NCBI GenBank assembly: GCA_016710365.1
Contig: JADJVW010000059.1
Span: 107,873 to 171,872 of the forward strand
Direction of reading: 5' to 3'
DNA length: 64,000 nucleotides
From: Candidatus Caldilinea saccharophila
GTDB taxonomy: Bacteria > Chloroflexota > Anaerolineae > Caldilineales > Caldilineaceae
Part shown: positions 23,769 to 37,351 of the stretch, in pieces
Layout: each line of letters opens with the position of its first letter
How positions within the stretch are numbered: position 1 is the stretch's first letter
Notes under the pieces: model-generated
What the model saw: the letters and a program-made list of their open reading frames with translations, nothing else
Told to the model about the DNA's origin: nothing
Database searches by the model: none
Position numbers and translations under genes: made by a program

Positions 23769-25889
23769 TTACGGTCTGGTCATGGCCGCGACATCGCCGC
23801 CCAAATCCTCAATGCTGTCATAGAGGGTCTGGATGATGTACTGGCCATTGTGCGCATACGAACCAGGATCCTTGGTGGCCCACTGGTAGTTGTACGCACC
23901 GCGCAACAGCCGTGGCGACCATCCACTGAAGCCATTATCAGAGACAGCTTCTTCTGGGTCGACCACGCCATTGGCATTGGTGTCCGCAAAGAAGTACGGG
24001 TAGCTGTGGCTGTCGTAGGCGATCGGCGCGCCCAATGTGTCTGCTGCATAGGTCTGGAGCGCCGCAAACAGCACCTCGGTCATTGTTTCGATCTCGTAGT
24101 ACAGCCCTTCTTCTTCGTCGCCATCGCCATCGAAGTCCGTCAAAGTGTAACGGATGTCCTGCAGCATGGCGCCGTCTTCAAGCTCTTCGTGGCACTCGGC
24201 GCAATCCTCGACCTTGACTTCCAGCCCGTGGACGCTGTGGCAGTCCGCGCACTGATTGACGTCACCGTCGCCATGGTCGAAGAAGCCAAGATATTCCTTG
24301 CCTTCGTACTGATACGCGCCCATTGCCTCAGCGCCCCATCGGGTCGCACCGGCGGCAAAGTAATGCGGATTGAGGAAGCGCAGACCTTCGGCCTGTTCGT
24401 CCGGCTCGGCGTCGCCGATCAATCGGTTGACGCTGACCGTAGATTCGCGACCCTGATGGCAGTTCAAGCACAGATTGGTATCCGCATCGCCGCTGTCGAT
24501 AACGGCGCCGCTGGGAAACTTGACGGGTTTTGCCTCATAGCGCGTGAACTCGACCAGGTCGTTGTGGCACGTGGCGCACTCCAAGCCGTTGGATGGCGGC
24601 GCAGAGATGTTGACGCCTTCAGCCAACGCCAGGGGCAGGCCGCCCGCGGTGTGGCACTTGGCGCACGACCCCGGCACAGCGCCTTCGGCGTCCCAGTGGC
24701 GGAACGCTTCCTCGGACCCGGCAAAGTGTCCGGCGTCGATGCGGCGCATAGCCGTCATGTCCACCGGTTCAGCAATCGCCTCGTTGAGGGTGGCAATCGA
24801 ATCGTACAGCAACTGGATGACATACTTGCCACCGTGTGTGTACGCGCCCGGATCCTTAACTGAGGTTTGATAGTTGTAGGCGGCCTGCAGCAGGCGCGGC
24901 GTCCAGGCGGCAAAGCCGTTGTCGAAGGCGACTTCCCCTTCTTCCAGCTCGCCGCTGCCGTCCGCGTCCACGAAGAAGTACGGATAGCTCGCCGAGTCGT
25001 AGCCGATCGGCGTGCCGGCGACTTCGGCGGCGTAGGTCTGCATACTGGCAAGCAGAGTTTCCTGCAAGCCGGCCAATTCATAATAGATGCCCTCTTCCAA
25101 GTCGCCGTTGCCGTTATAATCGACTTCGGAGCCGGCCATGCGAATGTCCTTCAGATCGTCGGTGGAAGCGACATCTGTATGACACTCCGTACAGCCTTCC
25201 AACTTGATTTCAAGCGTGTGGGAATTGTGGCAGTCGTCGCAGGTTTCGTACCCATCGACGTGCGCAAACATTGCGTCGTAGCTGTTGCCATCAAACTCAT
25301 AGCCACCCTTTGCCAGCGTGCCGTATTTGGTGGCGGCCGCGGCAAAATAGTGGATATTCTTGAAGCCGAGCTCTTCGCTAACTGTATCAGCGTCGACGCC
25401 GGCATCGGCAATCGCTTGATCGACGCTAAACTTCGACTCGCGTCCCTGATGACACTCCATACAACGCGCCTCGGCGCCCAGCCCGGTGATCTCAATGCCG
25501 GAAGGCATGACGACACTGGTCTTGGTGACTGTCACGTCGTTGTGGCAAGCTACACAGTCGACTACGGCGCCGATTGGATGCGGTGCATTCACCACACCGG
25601 CTTCGCTGCCATCCACCCCCAGAAAGTCCTGATATCCTGTGCTGCTGTGGCATTTAGCGCAGGCTTCGGGGACGACTTGTGGATCTTCCTCATTCCAGTG
25701 GGTGAATGCTTCGGCAGCCGCATCGGCATGGCCGGACGACATCCACTCCTCCAGAAATGGGACCTGAACCGCGGCTGGTTCAGCCGGATCTTCTTGCGTT
25801 GGCGGCGCAGCGCTGGCAACGCCAGCGGCCAACAGCAAGACAAGCATCGCTGTTATTACCGCAAAAATGAGAACCTGACTCTTTCTCAC
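23769..25889 (-). CDS. Decahaem c-type cytochrome: two tandem pentahaem modules with EF-hand-like loops
   Basis: A 706-residue exported protein. The GTG start at 25889 follows AAGGGGGG and opens a signal peptide (VITAMLVLLLAAGVASA). Ten CxxCH motifs occur as two sets of five in the same order; the first set is at residues 77, 112, 143, 217 and 233. Each module repeats GRESKFSV/GRESTVSV, NIHYFAAAATKYG/NPHYFAAGATRWG, a DxNGNGD-like loop, an EF-hand-like loop (DADGSGELEEGE or DTNANGVVDPEE) and a final AYNY...KDPG...YDSI block. Internal duplication is therefore clear. No membrane anchor is seen. It is probably a soluble or surface electron carrier; Ca binding is inferred. Confidence 0.9.
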   Translation of the reverse strand: MRKSQVLIFAVITAMLVLLLAAGVASAAPPTQEDPAEPAAVQVPFLEEWMSSGHADAAAEAFTHWNEEDPQVVPEACAKCHSSTGYQDFLGVDGSEAGVVNAPHPIGAVVDCVACHNDVTVTKTSVVMPSGIEITGLGAEARCMECHQGRESKFSVDQAIADAGVDADTVSEELGFKNIHYFAAAATKYGTLAKGGYEFDGNSYDAMFAHVDGYETCDDCHNSHTLEIKLEGCTECHTDVASTDDLKDIRMAGSEVDYNGNGDLEEGIYYELAGLQETLLASMQTYAAEVAGTPIGYDSASYPYFFVDADGSGELEEGEVAFDNGFAAWTPRLLQAAYNYQTSVKDPGAYTHGGKYVIQLLYDSIATLNEAIAEPVDMTAMRRIDAGHFAGSEEAFRHWDAEGAVPGSCAKCHTAGGLPLALAEGVNISAPPSNGLECATCHNDLVEFTRYEAKPVKFPSGAVIDSGDADTNLCLNCHQGRESTVSVNRLIGDAEPDEQAEGLRFLNPHYFAAGATRWGAEAMGAYQYEGKEYLGFFDHGDGDVNQCADCHSVHGLEVKVEDCAECHEELEDGAMLQDIRYTLTDFDGDGDEEEGLYYEIETMTEVLFAALQTYAADTLGAPIAYDSHSYPYFFADTNANGVVDPEEAVSDNGFSGWSPRLLRGAYNYQWATKDPGSYAHNGQYIIQTLYDSIEDLGGDVAAMTRP

Positions 25890-26165
25890 TCTGTTACCCC
25901 CCTTCGGGTTCCATATTTGCCTATTGATTTAGGCTCGAGGAAAAAGAAAACGAAAAAATGACGCGTAGTCCAAATCTGATTTTTGGCTTGCTCCTTTCTG
26001 CTGCCTGGCGGGGATGGATGAGTCGCTGTCGTGCGCCCAGTGGTTGCTTCTACCATTTGAACAAAGATAAATGCTGGGAAATGACAGCAAAGTAGTGAGA
26101 ACGCTTACAATTTTACAACGCTTTCCCGCCAGATGCAATGCAGAACCTTAGACGCTTCTGCTGCT

Positions 26166-27029
26166 CTATTGGACAGAGCCGGGTTCGGGTGTTAGCGGTG
26201 TGAATATATCAATGTTCTGACGTGGCACAGTTGTGATCGCGGTCTGTTCGTAGGTGACAAAGAAATAGAGTCCGATCAGCAAGAAGGTGGTGATGACCGC
26301 GGCCGCGGGGATAAAGACGCGCCGCCGGCGACGCATACTTTCCGGGTCAGCGTCAACGCCCACGCTCCCCTGCTCGATCGCGTGCAGTTCGAGGGCATGC
26401 TCTTCTTCCATCTCTTCATGGCTGATATAGCCGGTGAACATGCTGCGGTTGAAGCGCTTGACGTGCACGTGGTAGAAGTGCCAGGTCACGATCGAGAGCA
26501 CCGCCAGCAGCGCCTCACCGCCATGCGCGGCCTTGGCGGCCGGGATGAACTCTCCCGGCAGAAGCGATGTGGTGGAGATCGGGTTCCACAGCATAAAGCC
26601 GGTGAGCACCATGACGACCGTGCCCCAGATCACAGCCCAGTACTCGACCTTTTCGCCAAAGCTGTAACGCCCCATGCGCGGCGGCGTCTTGACGATGCCC
26701 AGGTTGTGACCCAGCGCCTGCAAGCCGTCCTTGACATCCTGCAGGCTGGGCAGCATCGTAAGCGCCACGCGTCTCACGAAGAGACGGTAGGCCACCGCGA
26801 CAAAGTGATAGATGGTGCCGATAATCAGCAAGACAGCGGAGGAGCGATGGATAATGCGCACCGTTTCGATCCCGCCCATCGCCTCGATCATAAAGCTGGC
26901 CCACGGCTGCAGCGAGAACATCTGCGGCAGACCCGTGATGGCGAGCGCAGTGAAGCTGATCAGCAGGATGATGTGCTCGATCCGTTGGAAGATATTGAAT
27001 CGGTGGTAATGAGGCTGTGGATTACTCAC
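26166..27029 (-). CDS. Di-haem cytochrome b membrane subunit (FdnI/cytochrome b561-like)
   Basis: A 287-residue integral membrane protein. The GTG start at 27029 overlaps the stop of the 15-haem gene by eight bases, which decides it. Haem-ligand histidines are in RFNIFQRIEHIILLIS, IIHRSSAVLLIIGTIYHFVA and IVTWHFYHVHVKRFN, the usual pattern of formate-dehydrogenase-gamma/cytochrome b561 subunits that exchange electrons with the quinone pool. A fifth helix (FIPAAAVITTFLLIGLYFFV) follows a charged loop and ends outside. Because it is coupled to the multihaem gene, it probably links quinone to that periplasmic wire. Confidence 0.9.
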   Translation of the reverse strand: MSNPQPHYHRFNIFQRIEHIILLISFTALAITGLPQMFSLQPWASFMIEAMGGIETVRIIHRSSAVLLIIGTIYHFVAVAYRLFVRRVALTMLPSLQDVKDGLQALGHNLGIVKTPPRMGRYSFGEKVEYWAVIWGTVVMVLTGFMLWNPISTTSLLPGEFIPAAKAAHGGEALLAVLSIVTWHFYHVHVKRFNRSMFTGYISHEEMEEEHALELHAIEQGSVGVDADPESMRRRRRVFIPAAAVITTFLLIGLYFFVTYEQTAITTVPRQNIDIFTPLTPEPGSVQ

Positions 27030-28713
27030 CTTTCGACCCCCTTCGTTTGCGCTGGAACCGTTCTCGGGTGCGCCGTAAGATGTCCGTGCCGATGAAAAGC
27101 ACAAAGCCGCCGATCGTCGCCGGAATCACAATCATGTAGAACAGATCGACAAAGTAGACGAGCGGGTTATGCTCCAGCGAAGGCTTGAAGTGGCTGGTCC
27201 ACGAATCTGGAAAGTTCTCATTGGCGTCCGGGTGACATTGCCGGCACGTGGCGAGCAAGTTGGCCTTGATGACCTGTGAATTCTCATCCGTGGCGGGCAA
27301 AATATTGTGGACGCCATGACAATCGTAGCAGACCGCCTTGTTCGTCTCCTCATTGCTTCCATGTCGCTCGAACAGTGTGACTGTTGTCCCGTGGAAATCG
27401 GCCACATAGGTATCGAACACTTCGGTTGAGATGTTATATTTTTCCATCATGTCAACGTCGGCGTGACACCGTCCGCACATCTGTGGCGAGCTTAGGCGGA
27501 AGGCGGCGGTCGTCGGGTCGGGGATGTTATGGACGCCATGACAATCTGTACAAACCGGCACATCCGGGTTGTTTTCACCAAGCAACGCCGCACCGTGCAC
27601 GCTGGCCTCATACTGCTCGTTGATTTCGGAATGGCAGTTGCCGCATGTCTGCGACACGCGTTCGCGCGGCTCGTCCGGGTCGTGGATGGCGTGATTGCCG
27701 TGACAGTCGGCGCAGGTGGCCGCCTCCAAGTCGCCATCCGCAATGTGCTGGGCGTGGACGCCGTCAGCATTCAGCTCGAAGATCTCAGTGTGACAATCCT
27801 GGCACACTCGCTGCATGGAGATGGTAAGCTCACGGCGCGTCTCCGCATCGATCGGCTGGTGCGGGAAGCCCGACAGCGCCTGGTCCTGATGACAGTCTGT
27901 GCAGCGCAGCGTCGTGTATTGCACGCCATCGATGACCTGCTCGCCGTGCACCGAATCGACAATGTCCTGCGGATTCACATGAAGTTCGACCGTGTCGCCT
28001 GACGCCAGCGTCAATTGGCTGGTGAGCAAGCTGTGACACGTCTGGCACTTTGCATCCTCGCTCTGCGGCGTGCTGGCGTGACACGTCTCGCACGTCTGCC
28101 CGGCGCCTAGATTCGCCGCCAACTCGGCGTGTACGTCACCGACGTGGGGGTCCGCAAATTCCTGGTGACATTGTTGGCACGCGCCCACCGGATCGGCCTG
28201 CATCGCCGCAACGGGTGCGGCAGCGTGCCCGCCGTGGCAATCGACGCAGTTTGGCAGCTGGCTGGCGTCCTCCGCCTGGAGATGGCCGGGATTGTGCACC
28301 TCGGCGGAGACGTGACATTGCTCACAATTCTGCGCCACTTCCCTGTGAAATTGCGCCAGATCCTGGGCGGGATTTTCGCCGTGGGGGAATTGATAACGCT
28401 GGCGCGGCGCGTGACAGTCAGTGCAATAGACCGGCGCCGCGGCGCCCACGCCATGCACCGATTGATCCAGCACCGCCGGATCGATGCCGGCATGGATGAT
28501 GTCGCCTGAGGGCAACGTCACGGTTGCCGTGCTGTCGCGATGGCAGAGTTTGCACGCGGCGTCGGGCGGTGGCTGCGGCAGCGGCGGCACGGTTTGCGCC
28601 ATCGCCGGTCGGCTCCACAACAGAACGCCGCCGATGACCGCACACCAGATGACACCCCCCACCGCGCGCAAAAAGCGTTTATTGATGGTTCGAGTGTTTT
28701 TATAATGATCCAT
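27022..28713 (-). CDS. 15-haem c-type cytochrome with C-terminal membrane anchor
   Basis: A 563-residue protein with an N-terminal signal (VIWCAVIGGVLLWSRPAMA), fifteen CxxCH motifs from about residue 54 (CKLCH) to 492 (CRQCH), many of the CxDCHGxH type, and one C-terminal helix (DLFYMIVIPATIGGFVLFIG) followed by a basic tail. The layout resembles NapC/OmcA-like or doubled-CXXCH cytochromes, but I know no named family of exactly this shape. The haem chain should carry electrons from the coupled cytochrome b outward. The next gene overlaps by eight bases. Number of haems is seen; role is inferred. Confidence 0.9.
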   Translation of the reverse strand: MDHYKNTRTINKRFLRAVGGVIWCAVIGGVLLWSRPAMAQTVPPLPQPPPDAACKLCHRDSTATVTLPSGDIIHAGIDPAVLDQSVHGVGAAAPVYCTDCHAPRQRYQFPHGENPAQDLAQFHREVAQNCEQCHVSAEVHNPGHLQAEDASQLPNCVDCHGGHAAAPVAAMQADPVGACQQCHQEFADPHVGDVHAELAANLGAGQTCETCHASTPQSEDAKCQTCHSLLTSQLTLASGDTVELHVNPQDIVDSVHGEQVIDGVQYTTLRCTDCHQDQALSGFPHQPIDAETRRELTISMQRVCQDCHTEIFELNADGVHAQHIADGDLEAATCADCHGNHAIHDPDEPRERVSQTCGNCHSEINEQYEASVHGAALLGENNPDVPVCTDCHGVHNIPDPTTAAFRLSSPQMCGRCHADVDMMEKYNISTEVFDTYVADFHGTTVTLFERHGSNEETNKAVCYDCHGVHNILPATDENSQVIKANLLATCRQCHPDANENFPDSWTSHFKPSLEHNPLVYFVDLFYMIVIPATIGGFVLFIGTDILRRTRERFQRKRRGSKGE

Positions 28714-28764
28714 TGAGTTAATCCACGCTAACTTCTAGGACAGGCAGCCTACTTAGATAGGGGG

Positions 28765-29994
28765 TCAACGTTTGTTTTCGCTGCCCGCCAACCCACGATC
28801 ATGGAAACCGAGCGACGCCTCCTGCAGGCGTGCATCCTCCAGAATGGGGCCGCGTCCTTCTTCGCTGTGACAGCCTTTGCAAGCAAAGTCCACCGTTATA
28901 TAAGGCTCCGCCGACGCACCGTCGCGATTAAACTGCGACTTTGCGTTCGGATTGATAGCAAAAAGGTGTGTACGCACATCCCCGCTAAAGCGTTCTGCAT
29001 CCGCTACTGCACTCTTGGTGATGCGCGGCATGTGACAATCCACGCAAGACGCATGTTTGCGGTCAGTAATTTTCTGATATTCATCCTGCTCAAAGTGACA
29101 AGTCTCGCAGTCCGCTTTGTCAGCGCCATCGCCATACACCGTCGATTGATGCGGATTGTGACAGTCCACACAATTCATCACGCGCTTTTTGGAGGAGAAC
29201 AACTCACTGTATTGCTGGTTGTGGTCGATAAAACCGTCGTGCGCCTCGATGGTCATTGCCTCAGTGCGGATGTGACAGGCGCCGCACGATTCACTGTCGC
29301 GCGCCACCGGCAGCGCGATCAGATAGGGGCTGTTGACATGGTTGCTGCCCGGGCCGTGGCAATTTTCACACCCGACGCCATCTTCGACCCACGTCCCCAT
29401 CAGCCCCTCTTGGTTGCCTTCGGCAATATAGCCGGTGGTGTGGCACTGCGCACAGTCAAAGGGGAGCTCTTCACCCGCATGATAGGCAACCCAGCCTGCT
29501 TTGGCGTCAAGCTTCTTGTTTTCCAAATTGTACTGCGTGAGTGCATCGGCGTCGCCGGTGATCAGGTTGCCCTGCTTGTCGACAAAACGCGCCATCCAAC
29601 CATACCCGCCGATCACATAATGAATGTCGTCCCACGTAAACCCGTCCGGCGGCTCGGGAATTTTGGATTCTGGGAACTTCGGCGCCGCGCCCTCGGCAAC
29701 CTTGACCAAGGCCCAGGCGTGACCCGTCTCCATATACGTTTCATGCAGATCGGCGTGGCACTCCTGGCACGCGGCGCTGCCAACATAGGTGGGTTCTGTG
29801 TAACTGAGTCCCGGATCACCCTGCGCGCCTGTCGGCCCTTGCTCCCCGCTGGGGCCAGGGGGACCGATGGGGCCGGGCGCGCCGGCAGGTCCAGGCTTCC
29901 CTGGCGGGCCGATCTGCGTCGCTGGCGTGGCAATGCATCCGGCCATCAGCACGAGCGCCGATAAGGCAACCAGCAAAACGAAGATGTTTTTCAT
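28765..29994 (-). CDS. Octahaem cytochrome c lipoprotein with collagen-like Gly-X-Y stalk
   Basis: 409 residues from the start at 29994 (AAGGA upstream). A lipoprotein signal (VALSALVLMAGC, lipidated Cys20) anchors it to the membrane. Directly after comes a run of eleven Gly-X-Y triplets (about residues 29-62, such as GPPGKPGPAGAPGPIGPPG), a collagen-like stalk. The rest has eight CxxCH motifs: CQECH, CAQCH, CENCH, CGACH, CVDCH, CETCH, CVDCH and CKGCH, with WDDIHYVIGGYGWMARFVD as in cytochrome c554/tetrahaem domains. Collagen-like runs form trimers, so this may be a trimeric haem protein held off the membrane. The fusion is unusual; trimerisation is inferred. Confidence 0.9.
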   Translation of the reverse strand: MKNIFVLLVALSALVLMAGCIATPATQIGPPGKPGPAGAPGPIGPPGPSGEQGPTGAQGDPGLSYTEPTYVGSAACQECHADLHETYMETGHAWALVKVAEGAAPKFPESKIPEPPDGFTWDDIHYVIGGYGWMARFVDKQGNLITGDADALTQYNLENKKLDAKAGWVAYHAGEELPFDCAQCHTTGYIAEGNQEGLMGTWVEDGVGCENCHGPGSNHVNSPYLIALPVARDSESCGACHIRTEAMTIEAHDGFIDHNQQYSELFSSKKRVMNCVDCHNPHQSTVYGDGADKADCETCHFEQDEYQKITDRKHASCVDCHMPRITKSAVADAERFSGDVRTHLFAINPNAKSQFNRDGASAEPYITVDFACKGCHSEEGRGPILEDARLQEASLGFHDRGLAGSENKR

Positions 29995-30044
29995 ATCCGC
30001 ACCATTCCTTGTCCTGCAGAAGCTGGCAAAGGTCAACTGCATCA

Positions 30045-31959
30045 TTATGTTTGTCCGGCGGCATGGCCGGTTGCATCAAGCCGGCGCACAACATCCAACA
30101 ACTGGCTCTTCAAACCTGCGCGTCTGCGCAGCCATTCGTTGTCGTTCATCTGTCCCAATGCATGAAGGTCGTCAATGCGCGCCACTTCGGTCAGCAGTGA
30201 TTCGCGCACGGATTGCAAGTCGTGGCGCGATGACGCGGCGGCAAATGCTCCGCGCTGCATCGCAACCCCTACCATTTCCAGCAAATTTGCGGCGACGATG
30301 GCGAGCATGGCATAGGAAACCCACGTCTCCAGCGGCGGGGCCACTGCGGCGAGTTGGCTTGCGCCGCCCTCGGTCGCGGCGCCGACTGACCGCGGGTTTG
30401 CGGCGCCACGTTCGAGCAATCCCTGCAGCTTGACTTCGACCTCGCCAGGGCCAAAGGCTTCCTGCCCCCAGACCTGATATTCTGTCCCCTGGATATTCTG
30501 GATGCTGTCGAAGGTCATCGCCGGCACATCGACGCGCAGGTTGGGGAAATTGGAGACCAGCAACGAAAGGACATCCACCGGATAGTCAAAGGTCTGTTTC
30601 AGATCGAAGCTGGTACCCTGATAGGGAATCGCGTATTGAGCAATGATCTGTTGGGTGCTGTCGCCGGGCGTCACCGGCAGGGTGTCATAGACGACATCGC
30701 CTACCTGACGGAAACGATCCCCCAATGCGCCGTTCTGGAAGGACAGTTCCTGGGCGTCGGGCGGCAACTGAATGCCGACCGTCACAGGCACATCGACGCC
30801 GTCCACGCTGCGCCCGACAAAGGTGCGCTCGCCTGTGTTGCCCACAAGGTAAATCTGAAGGACAACCAGCGCGCCAGGCTGTGCGTCCAGAATCCAGTGC
30901 ACCCGGTTGATACGCAGGTCGCCGGGGCTGTCGGTGGTGCCAAAGACATCGATGCTCGTGTCCGCCACCGGCTGATCCGGCGTCAGGTTGACCATGCCGC
31001 TGCTGTAGCTGACGCCTTCCGCCAGCACCGTGACGAGATAGGTCAAATTCGGATCGACCGCCAGCTCCTGGAAGGTGAAAGTGTTGTCCGCGCCCACGGT
31101 TGCGGTGAAGGTGGCCACCGGGTCGAATCCTAGATACGCGTCTAGAAAAACATTGCTCCCCTCGACCTGCTGCGGCGCATCCGCGCCAAAGACAATCTGC
31201 CCCGTGATCGCGCCGGCGCCGGGCCGATAGGCGGACGCCCACGGTGGAATGTAGCTGAAAGTGCGGATATATTCGAGCGTCTCTTCCTTCTGCGTCTGCG
31301 ACCAATCCGCCAAGCTCCGGGGTGCGCAGCATTCCAGCCGGCCAGCCAATCGGCCTGGCTGGCAAGGTCGTATCCGCCAGGTCGGTGAAATCGTTCAGAT
31401 TGCCCTCAGCTTCCGGCCCATCGCCGGCGCCGGCGTCGCCATGACAGGCGGCGCAGCTTTCCGCATACAGCAGCGCGCCAGCCGCAGTGGCCGCTTCCTC
31501 GGTGTGCAGGCTCCACGCAAAGGCGACGGTGTTCCAGATTTCATCGTCGGTCAATTGATTCGACCACGGCGGCATCAACTTTTGCAGCCGGCCAAATTTC
31601 GTCGTGTGAAAGAGCATGGCCGGGCTAAGCTCCCACATCGCGGCCTGATCGGCAAAGGCTGTCGGCGGGCTGGGCAAATCGGCGACAGTGGGGCCATCGC
31701 CAAGCCCTTGCTCGCCGTGACAAGGCGCGCAATTTTCCAGATAGCTGGCGCGACCTGCTGCGGCAAATGGCAAATTGGCGGGAACGGCCACCTGCGCCCG
31801 GTCATAAGGCGGCGACTCGCGCACACCCTGATCCTGGCCAGACACAGGCGTCGTCTGCAAAGAGACGACCAGGCTGATTCCGATTAAAGAAGCGATGAGG
31901 AGGGCCACAACGGCGCGGCGCGTGCGGTGAAATGACAGACAAGTGAACATGAGTCGCAT
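30045..31959 (-). CDS. Dihaem cytochrome c with beta-sandwich region and membrane helix (frameshifted near 31.3 kb)
   Basis: About 638 residues in two frames. The N-terminus has a signal (AVVALLIASLIGISLVVSL), then two class I cytochrome c domains: ENCAPCHGEQGLGDGP and ESCAACHGDAGAGDGP, each followed by a MPPW- or ADTT-type Met-ligand region. The frame slips near 31340 and reads EETLEYIRTFSYIP. A long extracellular part with carboxypeptidase-regulatory-like folds (GAITGQIVFGADAPQQVEGS) and a further domain follow. One helix (WVSYAMLAIVAANLLEMVGV) and a cytosolic coiled coil end the protein. It lies 90 bases after ccmE. Probably a membrane-bound electron carrier that also binds a ligand or partner. 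Confidence 0.78.
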
Positions 31960-32049
31960 TGAACCTAAACAGGTGAAACAAGCAGGCGGCCTGCCGCTCG
32001 GCTTCCGGCAGCGCCCCCTCTTGTTCGGACGATTCTGGCGTATTTTTGA

Positions 32050-32529
32050 TCAGGAATTGGCTTTGGCGAAAACCTCTTCCGGCTCCTCTTCATACCGGCT
32101 GGGGCATTTGAGCAACAGGGTTTCCGCCTGGAAGGAGCCATCTGGCAGCAGTTCGCCCTCGACAATGGCCGAGGCCGCCCGCTGGAAATTGTCGGGCCGC
32201 GGCCCGGAGAAAACAATCGGCAACTGGCTGCCATTTTCATCGGCGATGGCAAAGCGCAGCGTAACCTCTTGCGGCCGCCAGTCTTCACTGCCGTCGACGA
32301 CAATGCCGCTGACGCGCACGCGCTCCCCGACCAGCGAGGCGCTGCGGCCGTGCAGTTCACTCACGGTCATGTAATAGGCGCCGGTCGACATCGTCGCCTG
32401 CACCATGAGGGCGATCACCAGCCCGATGAGCAACAGACCGCCCACCAAAAACTTGAGATTCTTGCCCGATGCTTTACTTTCGGCCAGGTCAGCCGGGATG
32501 ACCTGGATCTGCGGAGTATACTGAGACAT
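32050..32529 (-). CDS. ccmE: Haem chaperone CcmE, CxxxY variant
   Basis: A 159-residue CcmE. An N-terminal anchor (FLVGGLLLIGLVIALMVQA) leads to the OB-fold with YMTVSELHGRSASLVGERVR, VTLRFAIADENGSQLPIVFS and VEGELLPDGSFQAETLLLKC. At the haem-binding site the usual His of HxxxY is replaced: the sequence is KCPSRYEEE, a CxxxY motif as in CcmE proteins of archaea and Desulfovibrio. It takes haem from CcmC and hands it to CcmF. It heads the cytochrome row, whose other end is ccmHGF. Confidence 0.92.
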   Translation of the reverse strand: MSQYTPQIQVIPADLAESKASGKNLKFLVGGLLLIGLVIALMVQATMSTGAYYMTVSELHGRSASLVGERVRVSGIVVDGSEDWRPQEVTLRFAIADENGSQLPIVFSGPRPDNFQRAASAIVEGELLPDGSFQAETLLLKCPSRYEEEPEEVFAKANS

Positions 32530-32778
32530 GCTTTACACTTATCCTCTCGACGGCTTATTCATCACTCGCTTCACTGCGACATGAGGCGCGGCAAAGGCCG
32601 CTTGCGATGGTGTGCGCATAGAAGGGGCAGGGACGGAGAGATAGGGCAATTCGTGCTGCATTCTATACGCGAATGTAACACGAATTACGATATCGGACAA
32701 GCCCGGCTTTGTCACCGGCTAGATGTCCAGGTTATTGGATAAAATACTTGAATATTCAAACATTTTTCAGCGATTTTT
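32530..32778. other. Promoter region of the ccmE-cytochrome block
   Basis: This gap of 249 bases lies between the minus-strand glyQS stop and the ccmE start. It should hold the promoter of the cytochrome block. The part near 32680-32770 is AT-rich. I see no clear -35/-10 pair and no obvious redox-regulator palindrome. Confidence 0.3.
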
Positions 32779-35835
<3,057 letters not shown>

Positions 35836-35910
35836 ATTCTAGCGAGGGACGCAGGACGAGGGCGCGTGAGGCCGCCACCGTCTTTGTCCCTCACGGAAAT
35901 AAAAATCTAA

Positions 35911-37248
<1,338 letters not shown>

Positions 37249-37351
37249 CTGAGAAAAGGCAAAGCTAGTCTGTCGACAATTCCAGATAACGATCTACCAT
37301 TATGCTATACTGCATCGGTTTTGAGGAAACCTTATACGGAAAGAGAACGCT

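Noticed and set aside
37249..37351. SAM or cobalamin riboswitch before the methyltransferase/MTHFR gene
   Set aside because: Leader is only about 100 bases, with no SAM-I or B12-box elements.
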